A stretch of 64,000 bases of DNA, from the NCBI GenBank assembly GCA_050180485.1, contig JBFXED010000011.1, positions 1-64,000 on the forward strand, in the 5' to 3' direction. Of the stretch, positions 8,518-18,182 are shown one piece after another. The translations under genes and the position numbers were made by a program. Origin of the DNA: CADEGL01 sp050180485 (GTDB lineage: Bacteria > Pseudomonadota > Alphaproteobacteria > CADEGL01). Numbering within the stretch: the first letter of the stretch is position 1; every line of letters begins with the position of its first letter. A model generated the notes under the pieces. The model was given only the letters and a program-made list of their open reading frames with translations, had not been told where the DNA came from and made no database searches.

Positions 8518-11500
8518 GTGACGGATTCCGGGTCCGCCACGTCCATTCGGCCGCGCGCGAGCGCCGCCCGCCGCAAGGCCAGCACCCGCCTGGCGCGGCC
8601 CTTCTATGCCGTGGTGGCCGCCCTCGTGGTGATAGGGGGCGTGGTGGCCTATCTGCTCGTCCCGCGCGAGCGGGAGTTGGCCGAGATCTATCATCGGGGC
8701 CGCGAATTCGCCGCCGCGCGCGACGCCTACGAGGCACAGCTCGCGGGCGGGGCACTGCCGCTTTCGATCGTCGTGCCGCTGGCCGACGTGTACATCTATT
8801 TCGGCCAGATCAAGCATGCTATCGGCCTGCTTCAGCGTTACGAAGCCGCCTATCCCGGCAACGTGGAAATCCTGCGCCGGCTGGCCGACGCCTATTCCCA
8901 GGACCAAGAAATCTCCCGGCGCATGGAGACGCTGGAGAAGATCGATAAGCTGAAGGTCGATAGCGAAAGCCTGCGCGAGGTGCTGGATGAACAGCGCGAC
9001 CGCGCTGACAGCAATGGCCAGATGGCGACCCTCGCGCGGTTGATCGAGCGGCCGGACACGACGCCCTTCGAAGTGGCGGAATACGGTAGGTTACTGGCCG
9101 GGCGCGGCGAATACCGAAATGCGGTTGTCGTGCTGGAAAGGCGCGCGGCTCAGGGCCCGAAGGCGCTCAACTACGACGGCATCGAGCTACTTTGCTCGCT
9201 GCTCCTGGATCTGAACCGGCCCGATGACGCGCAGAAATACGCGGCTTCGTTTCTGGAAGGGAACACCGACCCATCCGCCATCGGCGCCATCACCAGCCTG
9301 TTCGTGATGCGCGGGCGGCCTGATATCGCCCTGCATCTCATCGAACCGTTCCAGGCGCGCGCCGGCGACGATCCCAAGCTCTTGGGCGACGTCATCGAGG
9401 TCGAACGCGCGGCCGGACGCTCGTTCCAAGCGCTCGCGCGGCTACAGAAGCTGGACGACGCAGGCCACCTGCCGCAGTCGATGTATGTGACCTATGTCGA
9501 ATTGGCCGTGGAAGCCAGCGACCGCGACCAGGCCTTCAAGGGTCTCGAGCGGGTGAATCCCCATGCGCTCCAGCCCGCGACCATCACGGGCCTGATCGAA
9601 CTGGCGCTGATGGGCGGCGACGTGACACGCGCCGCCGTGCTGGCGCGCGCCGCGGGCGACGACGTGTTCATGGACGCGCCCATGGTGGCGGCCGAACTGG
9701 CGCTGGCACAGGGCGACATGACGCGGGCCGAGATGTGGGTGCGCCGTGCCCAAGCCATGCCGTCGCTGTCACCGCGCGAAGCCATCGCGCTGGCGCGTTA
9801 CGAAGCGTCGCACGACCAGAAGGCGTCCGCGCGCCGCCGGGCGCTGGCGATGATCGAAAACCCGCGGACGCCGGATGGCGACCTTCCGTCCTTGGCGTCG
9901 CTGTTCATCCAACTCGGCGTCTCGGCTTCGGACGCCGCGCTGTTCGATCGGCTGCGCCTGCAGCGACCTTCGCCGCGCGCGGATGCGGCATGGGCGCTGG
10001 TCGCGACGGCCGCGGGCCAGACCGCCGCGGTGCACGATTGGCTTCAGCAGGCCCAAGGACTCGATGAGCAGACCCTGGCCGACCTGTTCTACGCGGCGCG
10101 CGATGCCAAGCAAGCCCAACTGGCCTTCGCGGCGGCGGCGCGGCTCTATAAGGCATCAGCATCGCCGCGCAACGCGGCCGCCTATGCGCAGGCGCTGACC
10201 GATGTCGGCCGCGCGGCAGATGCCTTGCCGCTTCTGCGTCCGCTGCTGCCGGGCGACCGTGAGATTGCGGCGGTCTATTTGACCGCGCTGGCCAAGGCCT
10301 ATGCGGCCGGCGCACCCGTGCGCGACGAACTGGTCGCCTTCGCCACCAAGCGCATCAATGATCCCTCTCTCACGGCGACCGAGCGCGGCGATGTGGCGGC
10401 CGCGCTGGTCGCGGCGGGCGCCTACGACGTCGCATTGCCGCTTTTGGCCAATCTCGCCAAGACCCAGCGCGGCAATTGGTTCTGGGCCTATGTCGAAGCG
10501 GCCAAGAAGGCCAAGCGCAACGACGAGCTGGCCGCCTTTCTCAAGGCCGAGCTGGCGCGCTCCGATCTGTCGCGCAAGGAGCGCGAGGATCGCATCTACG
10601 CGCTGATCGACCTGGGCGGCGCGGCGGCCGCCTTGCCCTATCTTCAGACGCAGGCCGAAACCTATGGCGGCGAATGGGTCTACGCGTATGAAGAAGCCGC
10701 GAAGAAGGCTGGGCAGGAGGGGCAGTATCTCGACTTCCTGACCAAGCGCCTCGATCGCACGGACCTGCCGCGCGCAGAGCGCCGCGATGGCGCCTTCCGC
10801 CTGCTGGCCGCGAACCGCAAGCCGCAGGCGGAAAAGGTCTTCTTCTCGCTCGCCCAAGACCAGCCGCCTGACAGCCCGGAGGTTCAGCAGCTTCTTTATC
10901 TGTGGGGTCCGCGCCCGGCGCCTGCCCAACTCGACTGGCTGGAGAAGCGCGCACGCACCGCGCGCGGCGCGGAGAAGGGGGCGTGGCTCGATGTCCTGGC
11001 CAATGACGGCGCGTCGGCACGCGTGGTCCAGATCGCCGAGGATTCCGGATCGGTGGCGTCGATGGATGCCGCTGTCTTCGCGTCCTACATCCAGACACTG
11101 GCCGCCCTGAAGCGCAACGACAAGCTGGCGCAGGCACTCGATCAGCGCCTGTCCAAGGAGACCAGCCCCATCGTTCTGCGCAAGCTCGCGCGCGCAGCGT
11201 CGGAGGCCGGCTTGGCCGCCCCTGCGCTCGACGCCTATAAGCGCATCTTGTCGCAGGCGCCGGATGACCGTGACGCGCTGCGCGGCGCGGGTATCGCCGC
11301 CGCGTCGGCCCAGCGCTATCAGGACGCGCGGCTCTACCTCACACGCTATTTCGCACAAGGTCCCGCTGACGACTACGAGGCGGCCTTCGTGCTGGGCGAA
11401 GCGCTTTCCTCGCTCGATCAGCAAGGCGCCGCGGCCAACAGCTACGCGCGCGCGCTCAAGATCATCGACGCCGCCAACAAACCTAGCTTCCAGATGCGTC

Positions 11501-11673
11501 TGGTGCGTGCCAACATCCTGCAGCGGTTGGGCCGCTCGCAGGAGGCGCTGAAAGCCTTCGAGGCGCTGCGCGCCGAACGCCCCAACGACAAAGATTTGCG
11601 CGCGGACATGGTGACCGCGCTGATGCAGAACAAGTCCTACGATTATGCCCAGCGTGTCCTCAAGAGCCAGTAG
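8518..11673 (+). CDS. pelB: PelB-like TPR scaffold protein (no barrel)
   Basis: This 1051-residue protein has a short basic N-terminus and one membrane anchor (FYAVVAALVVIGGVVAYLLV, about residues 30-50). It is then entirely alpha-helical, with many TPR repeats such as GEYRNAVVVLERRAAQGP and QDARLYLTRYFAQGP. In Pseudomonas PelB a single 1193-residue chain carries the anchor, about 19 TPRs and a C-terminal outer-membrane barrel. Here the barrel is missing and the next gene supplies it. The TPR region should bind PelA and guide polymer across the periplasm. The GTG start at 8518 is chosen as the only one keeping the basic N-terminus; its ribosome site is weak. It overlaps the barrel gene by 29 bases. 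Confidence 0.8.
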   Translation: MTDSGSATSIRPRASAARRKASTRLARPFYAVVAALVVIGGVVAYLLVPRERELAEIYHRGREFAAARDAYEAQLAGGALPLSIVVPLADVYIYFGQIKHAIGLLQRYEAAYPGNVEILRRLADAYSQDQEISRRMETLEKIDKLKVDSESLREVLDEQRDRADSNGQMATLARLIERPDTTPFEVAEYGRLLAGRGEYRNAVVVLERRAAQGPKALNYDGIELLCSLLLDLNRPDDAQKYAASFLEGNTDPSAIGAITSLFVMRGRPDIALHLIEPFQARAGDDPKLLGDVIEVERAAGRSFQALARLQKLDDAGHLPQSMYVTYVELAVEASDRDQAFKGLERVNPHALQPATITGLIELALMGGDVTRAAVLARAAGDDVFMDAPMVAAELALAQGDMTRAEMWVRRAQAMPSLSPREAIALARYEASHDQKASARRRALAMIENPRTPDGDLPSLASLFIQLGVSASDAALFDRLRLQRPSPRADAAWALVATAAGQTAAVHDWLQQAQGLDEQTLADLFYAARDAKQAQLAFAAAARLYKASASPRNAAAYAQALTDVGRAADALPLLRPLLPGDREIAAVYLTALAKAYAAGAPVRDELVAFATKRINDPSLTATERGDVAAALVAAGAYDVALPLLANLAKTQRGNWFWAYVEAAKKAKRNDELAAFLKAELARSDLSRKEREDRIYALIDLGGAAAALPYLQTQAETYGGEWVYAYEEAAKKAGQEGQYLDFLTKRLDRTDLPRAERRDGAFRLLAANRKPQAEKVFFSLAQDQPPDSPEVQQLLYLWGPRPAPAQLDWLEKRARTARGAEKGAWLDVLANDGASARVVQIAEDSGSVASMDAAVFASYIQTLAALKRNDKLAQALDQRLSKETSPIVLRKLARAASEAGLAAPALDAYKRILSQAPDDRDALRGAGIAAASAQRYQDARLYLTRYFAQGPADDYEAAFVLGEALSSLDQQGAAANSYARALKIIDAANKPSFQMRLVRANILQRLGRSQEALKAFEALRAERPNDKDLRADMVTALMQNKSYDYAQRVLKSQ

Positions 11674-13270
11674 CGCGTCTTTGCGCGCTCTGATGTTCGC
11701 GGCGGCGCTGGGCGCCGCTGGATGCGCTGGGGGTGCGGCCCTGGCCGCCGATTCGCCTGCGTTCGCGCCGTCGATGGGGTTGGCGCAAGCCGGCGGCGAT
11801 CTGCACATCACGACCAAGACCGAGGGCAACCGGATCACGATCACGATCGATCTGCCGGAATCGGCCAAGATCGACTATTCGACCGACGGACGGGAAGTCG
11901 TGTTGCATTTCCCGCACGAGGTGAGCGCACCGACCCTGGTCGATCTGGCCGATAACACGGACGGCTGGCTCGAGAACGCGACGCAGGGTTACGACACGAT
12001 CCTTCTGCGCGCGTCGCGCGATGTGACCCACGACATCCAGATCAAGGACCGGCAGATCCGCATCGTCATGACAGCGGCGGGCCAGGAGGAGTTGACCGCG
12101 CCGAAGACGGACAAGCGACTGGCGCTGCTGGAGGTCGAGCTTCTGTCGCGCAGTCAGGGTCCGCTGGCGGCGCGGCCTGCCGCCGAACAGTTGGCGGCCG
12201 CGAATCCAAAGGACGTGCAGCCGACGTTGCTCTTCGCCGATATCGAGCAGCGGCTGGGCAACTGGCAAAGCGCGTTGGAGCAATACGACCGTGCGCTGGT
12301 GCTGGCTCCCGGTCAGGCAGATGTTGTTCAGGCGCAAGCTCAGACGCGGCATGACCGGGGACCGCAATACCGGGTCGATTTCGCGAAGCAGGTGATTTCC
12401 GGGGCGGATACCCAATACATCACGCGCCAGCAGGGTTGGTTCGAGCCCACGCCGCGCACCGTGGCCGGGTTCGACTACGAAATCCGTGAAGTCTGGTCGC
12501 CAAACGTGCAGAAACTCGACGGCTATGCCGGGCCGTTCCAAGGTTGGCGTCAGCGGTCGGAGGTCTATATCGGTCAGAATATCGACGAGGAGGGGCTGTT
12601 CGTGCGCGGTGGTATCCTGGCCGGCGCGGGCACTGCGGGTCCGAGTGCGCGCGTCGAGAAGCGCCAGGACAACGAGCGCCTGACCTTCATCGGCGAATAT
12701 CATCGCGCCTATTGGGAATTCGTCGAAGGCATGGCCAACGACGGGCGGCGTGACCGGTTGGAAGCTCAGTATTCGAACACTCTCGATCCGCAAGACCGGC
12801 TGGTGGGCTCGCTGTTCCTGGCGGGCAACCGCTACGGCGTGAAGGGAATTCCCGATGTGACCAATTCGGTCGCCCCGATCGCCGACCTCACCTATGCGCT
12901 GATCCAGGCGCGTCCGTTGGTCAACCTGACCTACAACATCGATGCCGAGTATCTGTTCGGCACAAAGAACTTCTTTAATTCCGACGGCCAGGAGTATTCG
13001 CCGCTGCCGATCACCAGCCGTGAGATCCATTCCGCCATCGCGACCATTTCGGGCTTCGTCACTGACTACATGCGCTACACCGTGTCCGGCGGTTACCAGT
13101 TCGACCGCCTGGACCTGCTGTCCAAGGGCCCGCGGTTCACCGGCGAGTTGTCCTATGAACCGACGCCTGAGTTCGAATTCGGCGCCAATTACCTGTATTC
13201 CGTGGCTACGAGCCGCGGTTCGGGCGACATCGTGAACCGGTACGGGCTTTATCTTCTAATGCGGTTTTGA
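11645..13270 (+). CDS. pelB: outer-membrane beta-barrel of the Pel exporter (PelB C-terminal part)
   Basis: This 541-residue exported protein has a signal peptide ending around AALAADS. Next is a beta-rich domain (about 55-150, DLHITTKTEGNRITITIDL) resembling AMIN-type domains, then one or two TPR-like units (GNWQSALEQYDRALVLAPG). From about residue 230 amphipathic beta strands continue to a terminal phenylalanine (LYLLMRF), the signature for BAM-mediated insertion. This matches the porin half of PelB. The start lies inside the preceding TPR gene; a second in-frame ATG at 11693 would shorten the signal peptide. A cysteine in LGAAGCAGG hints at a possible lipobox, but the ALA-AD site is more convincing. 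Confidence 0.8.
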   Translation: MPSVSSRASSASLRALMFAAALGAAGCAGGAALAADSPAFAPSMGLAQAGGDLHITTKTEGNRITITIDLPESAKIDYSTDGREVVLHFPHEVSAPTLVDLADNTDGWLENATQGYDTILLRASRDVTHDIQIKDRQIRIVMTAAGQEELTAPKTDKRLALLEVELLSRSQGPLAARPAAEQLAAANPKDVQPTLLFADIEQRLGNWQSALEQYDRALVLAPGQADVVQAQAQTRHDRGPQYRVDFAKQVISGADTQYITRQQGWFEPTPRTVAGFDYEIREVWSPNVQKLDGYAGPFQGWRQRSEVYIGQNIDEEGLFVRGGILAGAGTAGPSARVEKRQDNERLTFIGEYHRAYWEFVEGMANDGRRDRLEAQYSNTLDPQDRLVGSLFLAGNRYGVKGIPDVTNSVAPIADLTYALIQARPLVNLTYNIDAEYLFGTKNFFNSDGQEYSPLPITSREIHSAIATISGFVTDYMRYTVSGGYQFDRLDLLSKGPRFTGELSYEPTPEFEFGANYLYSVATSRGSGDIVNRYGLYLLMRF

Positions 13271-13327
13271 GACGCGGCGGGCAAGGTCCGCCGCTAGATT
13301 GGATATGACGAAAAGGGAGGCCACGGC

Positions 13328-13903
13328 GTGAAGGGCGAAACGAGACGAATGGGCGGCTGGCGCGCGGGCGCCGCCGTTCTGCTGTTGGCCTTGCTCGGCG
13401 CGTGCAGCGGGGTGCCCAGCCCCGTCTATGTCAACGCGTCCGCGCCGCCCCAGCGCGGCATGACCGTGGCCATCCTGCCGTTCGAGAATCTCTCCACCGA
13501 TCCCAACGCGGGAACCATTCTGGCCCAGATGACGGCCAGCGAGCTTTACGCCCGCAATCTCTTCAAGCTGATGGAGGAGACCGAGGCCCGCCGCCGTGCT
13601 TTGGAAGCCCGCATCGATTTGTCCCAGCTTGGCGAGGCGACTGCCGCGGGCGCCGCGGCCAAGGCTCTGAGTGTCGATGCGGTGCTGATCGGCAGCGTGT
13701 CGGAATACCGCTATCAGCACGGGCTTAAGGAAGAGCCGACAGTCAGCGTCACGGCGCGGCTGGTGCGGGCCGACGGCACGGTGATGTGGGCGACCACGCG
13801 CTCCAGCATCGGCGGGGGTTTTCTCCAGCGCGGCAGTCTGAGCGAGACGGCGCAGAGTGTCGCGGCGTTGATGGTACAGAATCTGGCCTCCGGGACCCAG
13901 TAA
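13328..13903 (+). CDS. pelC: PelC outer-membrane lipoprotein
   Basis: This is a 191-residue lipoprotein. The signal peptide ends with a lipobox LLGAC (Cys about residue 26). The mature part begins with a GMTVAILPFENLS strand and continues through a compact alpha/beta fold typical of the PelC/GNA1162 group (DAVLIGSVSEYRY, VSVTARLVRADG). In Pseudomonas PelC forms a dodecameric ring under the PelB barrel that funnels polymer. The GTG start is well placed after aaaagggagg at 7 bases. The gene follows the barrel gene and precedes pelF, as expected for parts of one exporter. Confidence 0.85.
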   Translation: MKGETRRMGGWRAGAAVLLLALLGACSGVPSPVYVNASAPPQRGMTVAILPFENLSTDPNAGTILAQMTASELYARNLFKLMEETEARRRALEARIDLSQLGEATAAGAAAKALSVDAVLIGSVSEYRYQHGLKEEPTVSVTARLVRADGTVMWATTRSSIGGGFLQRGSLSETAQSVAALMVQNLASGTQ

Positions 13904-13913
13904 GAGAGCGGCA

Positions 13914-15449
13914 ATGGCCACCGGCAGGGAAACGCCCGACGTCTGCCTGATCCTGGAGGGTACCTATCCCTATATCGCGGGCGGGGTGTCGTCCTGGGCG
14001 CACGACCTGATCCAGTCCTATCCCCATCTGCGGTTCCACCTGGTCTCGCTGCTGCCCAAGCGGGAAGAGCGCAAGCTGCGCTACCAACTTCCCGCCAACG
14101 TCACCGGACTAACCCATATTTATATTCAGGAAATGCCGCTCGGCGCGCCGCGTGTCCCGGGCGCCGCGCATCTGTTCGACGGGCTGGAAGCGCCGTTGGA
14201 GCGGTTGCAATCGCCCAAGGGCGGGCGCGACGACGTGGCCGCCGTCATGGCGCTGCTGGCGCCCCATCGCAGCAAGATCGGCCGCGGCCTGCTGCTCAAC
14301 TCGCCGTTGGCGTGGGACATGCTGGTCCGCATGTACGAGGCGACCCATCCGGAAAGCTCGTTCCTCGACTATTTCTGGTCCTGGCGCGCGCTGGTCAGCG
14401 GCCTGTTCTCGGTCATCCTGGCCGAGATGCCGCCCGCGCGCGTCTATCACACGGTCTCGACCGGCTATGCCGGCCTGTTCGCCGCGCGTGCCCACGTCGA
14501 GACCGGGCGGCCCGCCATCGTGACCGAACACGGCATCTACACCAACGAGCGCCGCATCGAGATCGCCATGGCCGATTGGCTGTCGGAGGCGTCGACCGAG
14601 GGTCTCCAGATCAACATCTGGAAGCGCAGCCTGAAGGACATGTGGATCGACACCTTCGCCAGCTATTCGAACGCCTGCTATGGCGCCTGCCAGAAGATCA
14701 TCACGCTCTACGAAGGCAACCAACAGTTCCAGCTCGACGACGGCGCGCCGCGCGAGAAGCTGTCCATCATCCCCAACGGCGTCGACGTCGCGCGTTACGA
14801 GAAGGTACGGGCGCCGGGCACGGCGCCGCGCGATGGCGGCGCGCCACCCCACGTGGCGTTGATCGGTCGCGTGGTGCCGATCAAGGACATCAAAACCTTC
14901 ATCCGCGCCTGCGGGATGATGCGCGACCGCGTGCCCGACCTGCGCGCGAGCATTATCGGACCCGATGACGAGGACGAGGAGTACGCGCGCGAATGCCGCG
15001 AGATGGTCGCGCAGATGGGGCTGGGTTCGACCATCACCTTCACCGGCCGCGTGAAGCTGGACGACATCCTGGGCCAGATCGACGTGCAGGTCCTGACCAG
15101 CATCTCCGAAGGCATGCCGCTCGTGATTCTGGAGGCGGGTGCCGCCGGCATCCCCAGCGTCGCGACCGACGTCGGCGCTTGCCGCGAGCTGATCATGGGG
15201 CGCAGCAGCGAGACGCCCAGGCTGGGTGCGGCCGGTGCCGTGACCGCCTTGTCCAATCCCAAGGCCACGGCCGATGCCTGCGTGCCGCTGCTGAACGACC
15301 GCGAATGGTATCTGTCGTGCAGCGCGGCCATGCGCGAGCGCGTGCGCAGCTATTACGACAAGGTCGATCAGGTGCGCGTCTATGGCGCGTTGTACGACGA
15401 GCTGCGCGCCATGCCCGACGCGGTGCCCGCCGCGAAGGCGGCGGAGTAG
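13914..15449 (+). CDS. pelF: PelF cytoplasmic glycosyltransferase (GT4)
   Basis: This 511-residue GT-B glycosyltransferase polymerises the Pel polysaccharide from UDP sugars. It opens with the PelF-typical DVCLILEGTYPYIAGGVSSW and has TEHGIYTNERRIE in the middle. It carries the GT4 donor-site motif EGMPLVILEAGAAG with the E-x7-E pair. The length is close to Pseudomonas PelF (507). It begins 10 bases after pelC and is followed 4 bases later by pelG, its membrane partner. Confidence 0.93.
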   Translation: MATGRETPDVCLILEGTYPYIAGGVSSWAHDLIQSYPHLRFHLVSLLPKREERKLRYQLPANVTGLTHIYIQEMPLGAPRVPGAAHLFDGLEAPLERLQSPKGGRDDVAAVMALLAPHRSKIGRGLLLNSPLAWDMLVRMYEATHPESSFLDYFWSWRALVSGLFSVILAEMPPARVYHTVSTGYAGLFAARAHVETGRPAIVTEHGIYTNERRIEIAMADWLSEASTEGLQINIWKRSLKDMWIDTFASYSNACYGACQKIITLYEGNQQFQLDDGAPREKLSIIPNGVDVARYEKVRAPGTAPRDGGAPPHVALIGRVVPIKDIKTFIRACGMMRDRVPDLRASIIGPDDEDEEYARECREMVAQMGLGSTITFTGRVKLDDILGQIDVQVLTSISEGMPLVILEAGAAGIPSVATDVGACRELIMGRSSETPRLGAAGAVTALSNPKATADACVPLLNDREWYLSCSAAMRERVRSYYDKVDQVRVYGALYDELRAMPDAVPAAKAAE

Positions 15450-15453
15450 GGCG

Positions 15454-16833
15454 ATGGCGGGCATCGGCTTCGCGCTCCGGAAACTCGCGCGCCGGGACGA
15501 CCTCCTCGGCATCCTCCAGGGCTATGCCCACTCGGCGCTGGTCTCGGCCGGTCCGTGGGTGTTCACCGTTCTGTCGCTGGCCGGCATTTCGGTCATGGCC
15601 GATGGCTCGATGGCGATCGAGGAGCTGAACACCTTCCGACTGGTCGTGATCTACAACTTCGCCTTCTCGCTGGTCGGCACCGGCCCCGTGCTGATGGTCG
15701 CAACGCGGTACCTCGCGGACCAGATCTTCCTGAAGAAGGTCGACGGCGTGGTCGGCATGTTCCTGGGCGCGCTCGGCATCCTGTGCGTGGTGCAGTTCCC
15801 GGTCGTGGCCGGCTTCTACTTCCTTTACATCGATACCGAACCGTCGATGCAGCTCCTTGCCGTCGCCAACTACATGGTGGTGACGGGGATCTGGCTGGTC
15901 GGCATTTTCCTGACCGCGCTCAAGGACTATGCCGCCATCACCTTCGCCTTCTTTATAGGCATGATGACGGCGGGCGTGGCGGCGCTCCTGCTCGCTCCGG
16001 CCTGGGGCGGCGCTGGATTGCTGCTCGGTTTCACGACGGGTTTGGCCGTCATCCTGTTCTCCCTCGTGGCCCGGCTCTTGTCCGAGTACCCGTACCGGGT
16101 CGAACGGCCCTTCGCCTTCCTTTCCTACTTTCGGCGCTTTTGGGAACTCTCTGCCGCGGGGTTGGTGCTGAACCTGGCCATCTGGGCCGACAAATGGGTG
16201 ATGTGGTTCGCGCCCGAACGCGATCTGCGGGCCAGCGGCTTCATCTCGTATCCCGATTACGACACGGCCATGTTCTTGGCCTACCTGACCGTGATCCCGG
16301 CCATCGCGGGCTTCATCGTCTCGGTGGAGACCAGTTTCTTCGAACGCTATCTACGCTTTTACCGCGACATCCAGCGTCACGCGACCTTCGCCCAGATCGA
16401 GGACAACCAGCGCAACCTCGTGTCGACCGTGCTGCGGGGTCTGCGCAACCTCGTGGTGCTGCAGGGTAGCGTGACCTTCCTGGCCATCGTCCTGGCGCCG
16501 CGCTTCATTGCCTCGTTCGGCCTGCCGGCATCCCAGCTCGGCATGCTGCGCATCGGCATGCTGGGCTCGTTCTTCCATGCCCTGGCCATCAGCCTGGCGG
16601 TCTTCCTGGCCTATTTCGATCTGCGGAAGCCGATGCTCTTGGTCTATGCAGTTTTACTCGTCACCAACGTGGGCTTCACGTTGGTAACGCTCCATCTGGG
16701 CTTCCCCTATTACGGCTACGGCTATTTCCTATCGGCGCTCACGTCTTTTGGCGCCGCGGTACTGGTTCTCGCCTACTACCTGGATCGGCTGCCTTATCTG
16801 ACGTTTGTGCGCAGCAACACGTCCGTCCAATAA
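15454..16833 (+). CDS. pelG: PelG inner-membrane polymer export protein
   Basis: This is a 459-residue polytopic membrane protein with about twelve hydrophobic segments, related to Wzx/MATE-type flippases. The N-terminus (MAGIGFALRKLARRDD) and the following GYAHSALVSAGPWVFTVLSL are characteristic of PelG. It forms the inner-membrane complex with PelD, PelE and PelF that passes the polymer to the periplasm. The ATG at 15454 lies 4 bases after the pelF stop. It is the last gene of the Pel locus. Confidence 0.92.
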   Translation: MAGIGFALRKLARRDDLLGILQGYAHSALVSAGPWVFTVLSLAGISVMADGSMAIEELNTFRLVVIYNFAFSLVGTGPVLMVATRYLADQIFLKKVDGVVGMFLGALGILCVVQFPVVAGFYFLYIDTEPSMQLLAVANYMVVTGIWLVGIFLTALKDYAAITFAFFIGMMTAGVAALLLAPAWGGAGLLLGFTTGLAVILFSLVARLLSEYPYRVERPFAFLSYFRRFWELSAAGLVLNLAIWADKWVMWFAPERDLRASGFISYPDYDTAMFLAYLTVIPAIAGFIVSVETSFFERYLRFYRDIQRHATFAQIEDNQRNLVSTVLRGLRNLVVLQGSVTFLAIVLAPRFIASFGLPASQLGMLRIGMLGSFFHALAISLAVFLAYFDLRKPMLLVYAVLLVTNVGFTLVTLHLGFPYYGYGYFLSALTSFGAAVLVLAYYLDRLPYLTFVRSNTSVQ

Positions 16834-16921
16834 ATTTGCGCGGAAATCTCGCCTGCGGTTGATGGTTTTTGCTGCCATGGCTAGGCTGCGGCCAGTCACT
16901 GCCTTCACGCACGAGGTCGCT

Positions 16922-18145
16922 ATGTTCCGCCTGTTCGCCGCCGCGCTCTTGGCCCTTGCCGCCCTCTCCTTCGCGACAACCGGAGCCTCGGCCCAGACGC
17001 AAGGCGACACTATCGTGGTGGGCGCCGCGGTCTCGCTGACCGGCAAGTTCTCGACCGACGGCCAGCACACGAAGAACGGCTACGAGATGGCCGTGAAGCG
17101 TGTCAACGACGCGGGCGGCATCAAGGTGGGCGGCAAAACCTACAAGCTGGAGATCAAGCTTTACGACGACGAGTCCAGCAACGAGCGCGTGGCCAGCCTA
17201 GTCGAGCGGTTGATCGTGCAGGACAACGTGAAGTTCATCCTCGGTCCCTACAGCTCGCCGCTGACCGCCGCGATGATCCCCGTGACCGAGAAGTTCAAGG
17301 TCCCGATGATCCAGGCCAACGCGGCCTCGCGTTCGCTGTTCACCAAAGGTTATCGCTACATGTTCGCGGTGCTGTCGACGTCCGACCAATATCTTTCAAG
17401 CGCGGTGGACCTGTTGGCGGAGAAGGCGAAGGAGGGGGGCAAGCAGCCTTCGTCGCTCAAGGTTGCCATGGCCATGGGTGACGACGCGTTCTCGCTCGAC
17501 GTCCGCGCGGGCATCCTGGAGGCGGCAAAGAAGAACGGCATGCAGGTCATTATCGACGACAAGGTGCCCGACAACTTCACCGACATCTCGGCCACGCTGG
17601 CGCGCGTCAAGGCCGTGAAGCCCGATATTTTCCTGGCCAGCGGCCATGCCACGGGCGCCGCCACGGCCACCAAGCAGGTCGCCGACGCCAAGATCGACGT
17701 GCCCATGTTCGCCATGACGCATTGCGACTCGGCGCAGATCGCCGAGAAGTTCAAAGGCATCTCGGAAGGCATCCTGTGCGCGTCGCAGTGGGCGCCAAGC
17801 CTGTCCTACAAGGACAAATGGTTCGGCTCGGCCGGCGACTACAACAATCTGTTCAAGAAGAGCTACAACTACGAGGCGCCTTATCAGGCCGCGGAGTCGT
17901 CGGCCGCCGTTCTCGTCTTCGCCGATGCATTTGCCCGCGCGGGCTCGTTCGACACCGAGAAAGTGCGCGACGCCATCGCGGCGACCGACATGGAGACGTT
18001 CTACGGCCACATCAAGTTCGACGACACGGGCAAGAACATCGCCAAGCCGATGATGCTCTATCAGGTGCAGAACGCCGACTACGTCGTGGTCGCGCCGACC
18101 AAGTTCGCGACCGCCAAGCTGATCTATCCGCGCAAGGCGCCGTGA
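16922..18145 (+). CDS. livK: branched-chain amino acid-type ABC substrate-binding protein
   Basis: This is a periplasmic binding protein of 407 residues. A signal peptide (FRLFAAALLALAALSFATTGASAQ) precedes the type I solute-binding fold: IVVGAAVSLTGKFSTDG, then the ILGPYSSPLTAAMIP hinge region. It belongs to the LivJ/LivK family, whose members bind branched-chain amino acids but also many amides, urea and aromatics. The start was set at 16922 because it begins the signal peptide and follows a GAGGT. It heads a five-gene transporter cluster. The ligand is unknown. Confidence 0.88.
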   Translation: MFRLFAAALLALAALSFATTGASAQTQGDTIVVGAAVSLTGKFSTDGQHTKNGYEMAVKRVNDAGGIKVGGKTYKLEIKLYDDESSNERVASLVERLIVQDNVKFILGPYSSPLTAAMIPVTEKFKVPMIQANAASRSLFTKGYRYMFAVLSTSDQYLSSAVDLLAEKAKEGGKQPSSLKVAMAMGDDAFSLDVRAGILEAAKKNGMQVIIDDKVPDNFTDISATLARVKAVKPDIFLASGHATGAATATKQVADAKIDVPMFAMTHCDSAQIAEKFKGISEGILCASQWAPSLSYKDKWFGSAGDYNNLFKKSYNYEAPYQAAESSAAVLVFADAFARAGSFDTEKVRDAIAATDMETFYGHIKFDDTGKNIAKPMMLYQVQNADYVVVAPTKFATAKLIYPRKAP

Positions 18146-18182
18146 GCAGGCGCGCCGCTTTGAGCCGGGTGCGCCGCCGCCC

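Noticed and set aside
10156..11868. 570-codon minus-strand frame antisense to the pelB-like gene
   Set aside because: It is a shadow of the TPR gene: composition is Arg/Gly/Ala-rich without motifs, while the plus strand shows regular TPR repeats.
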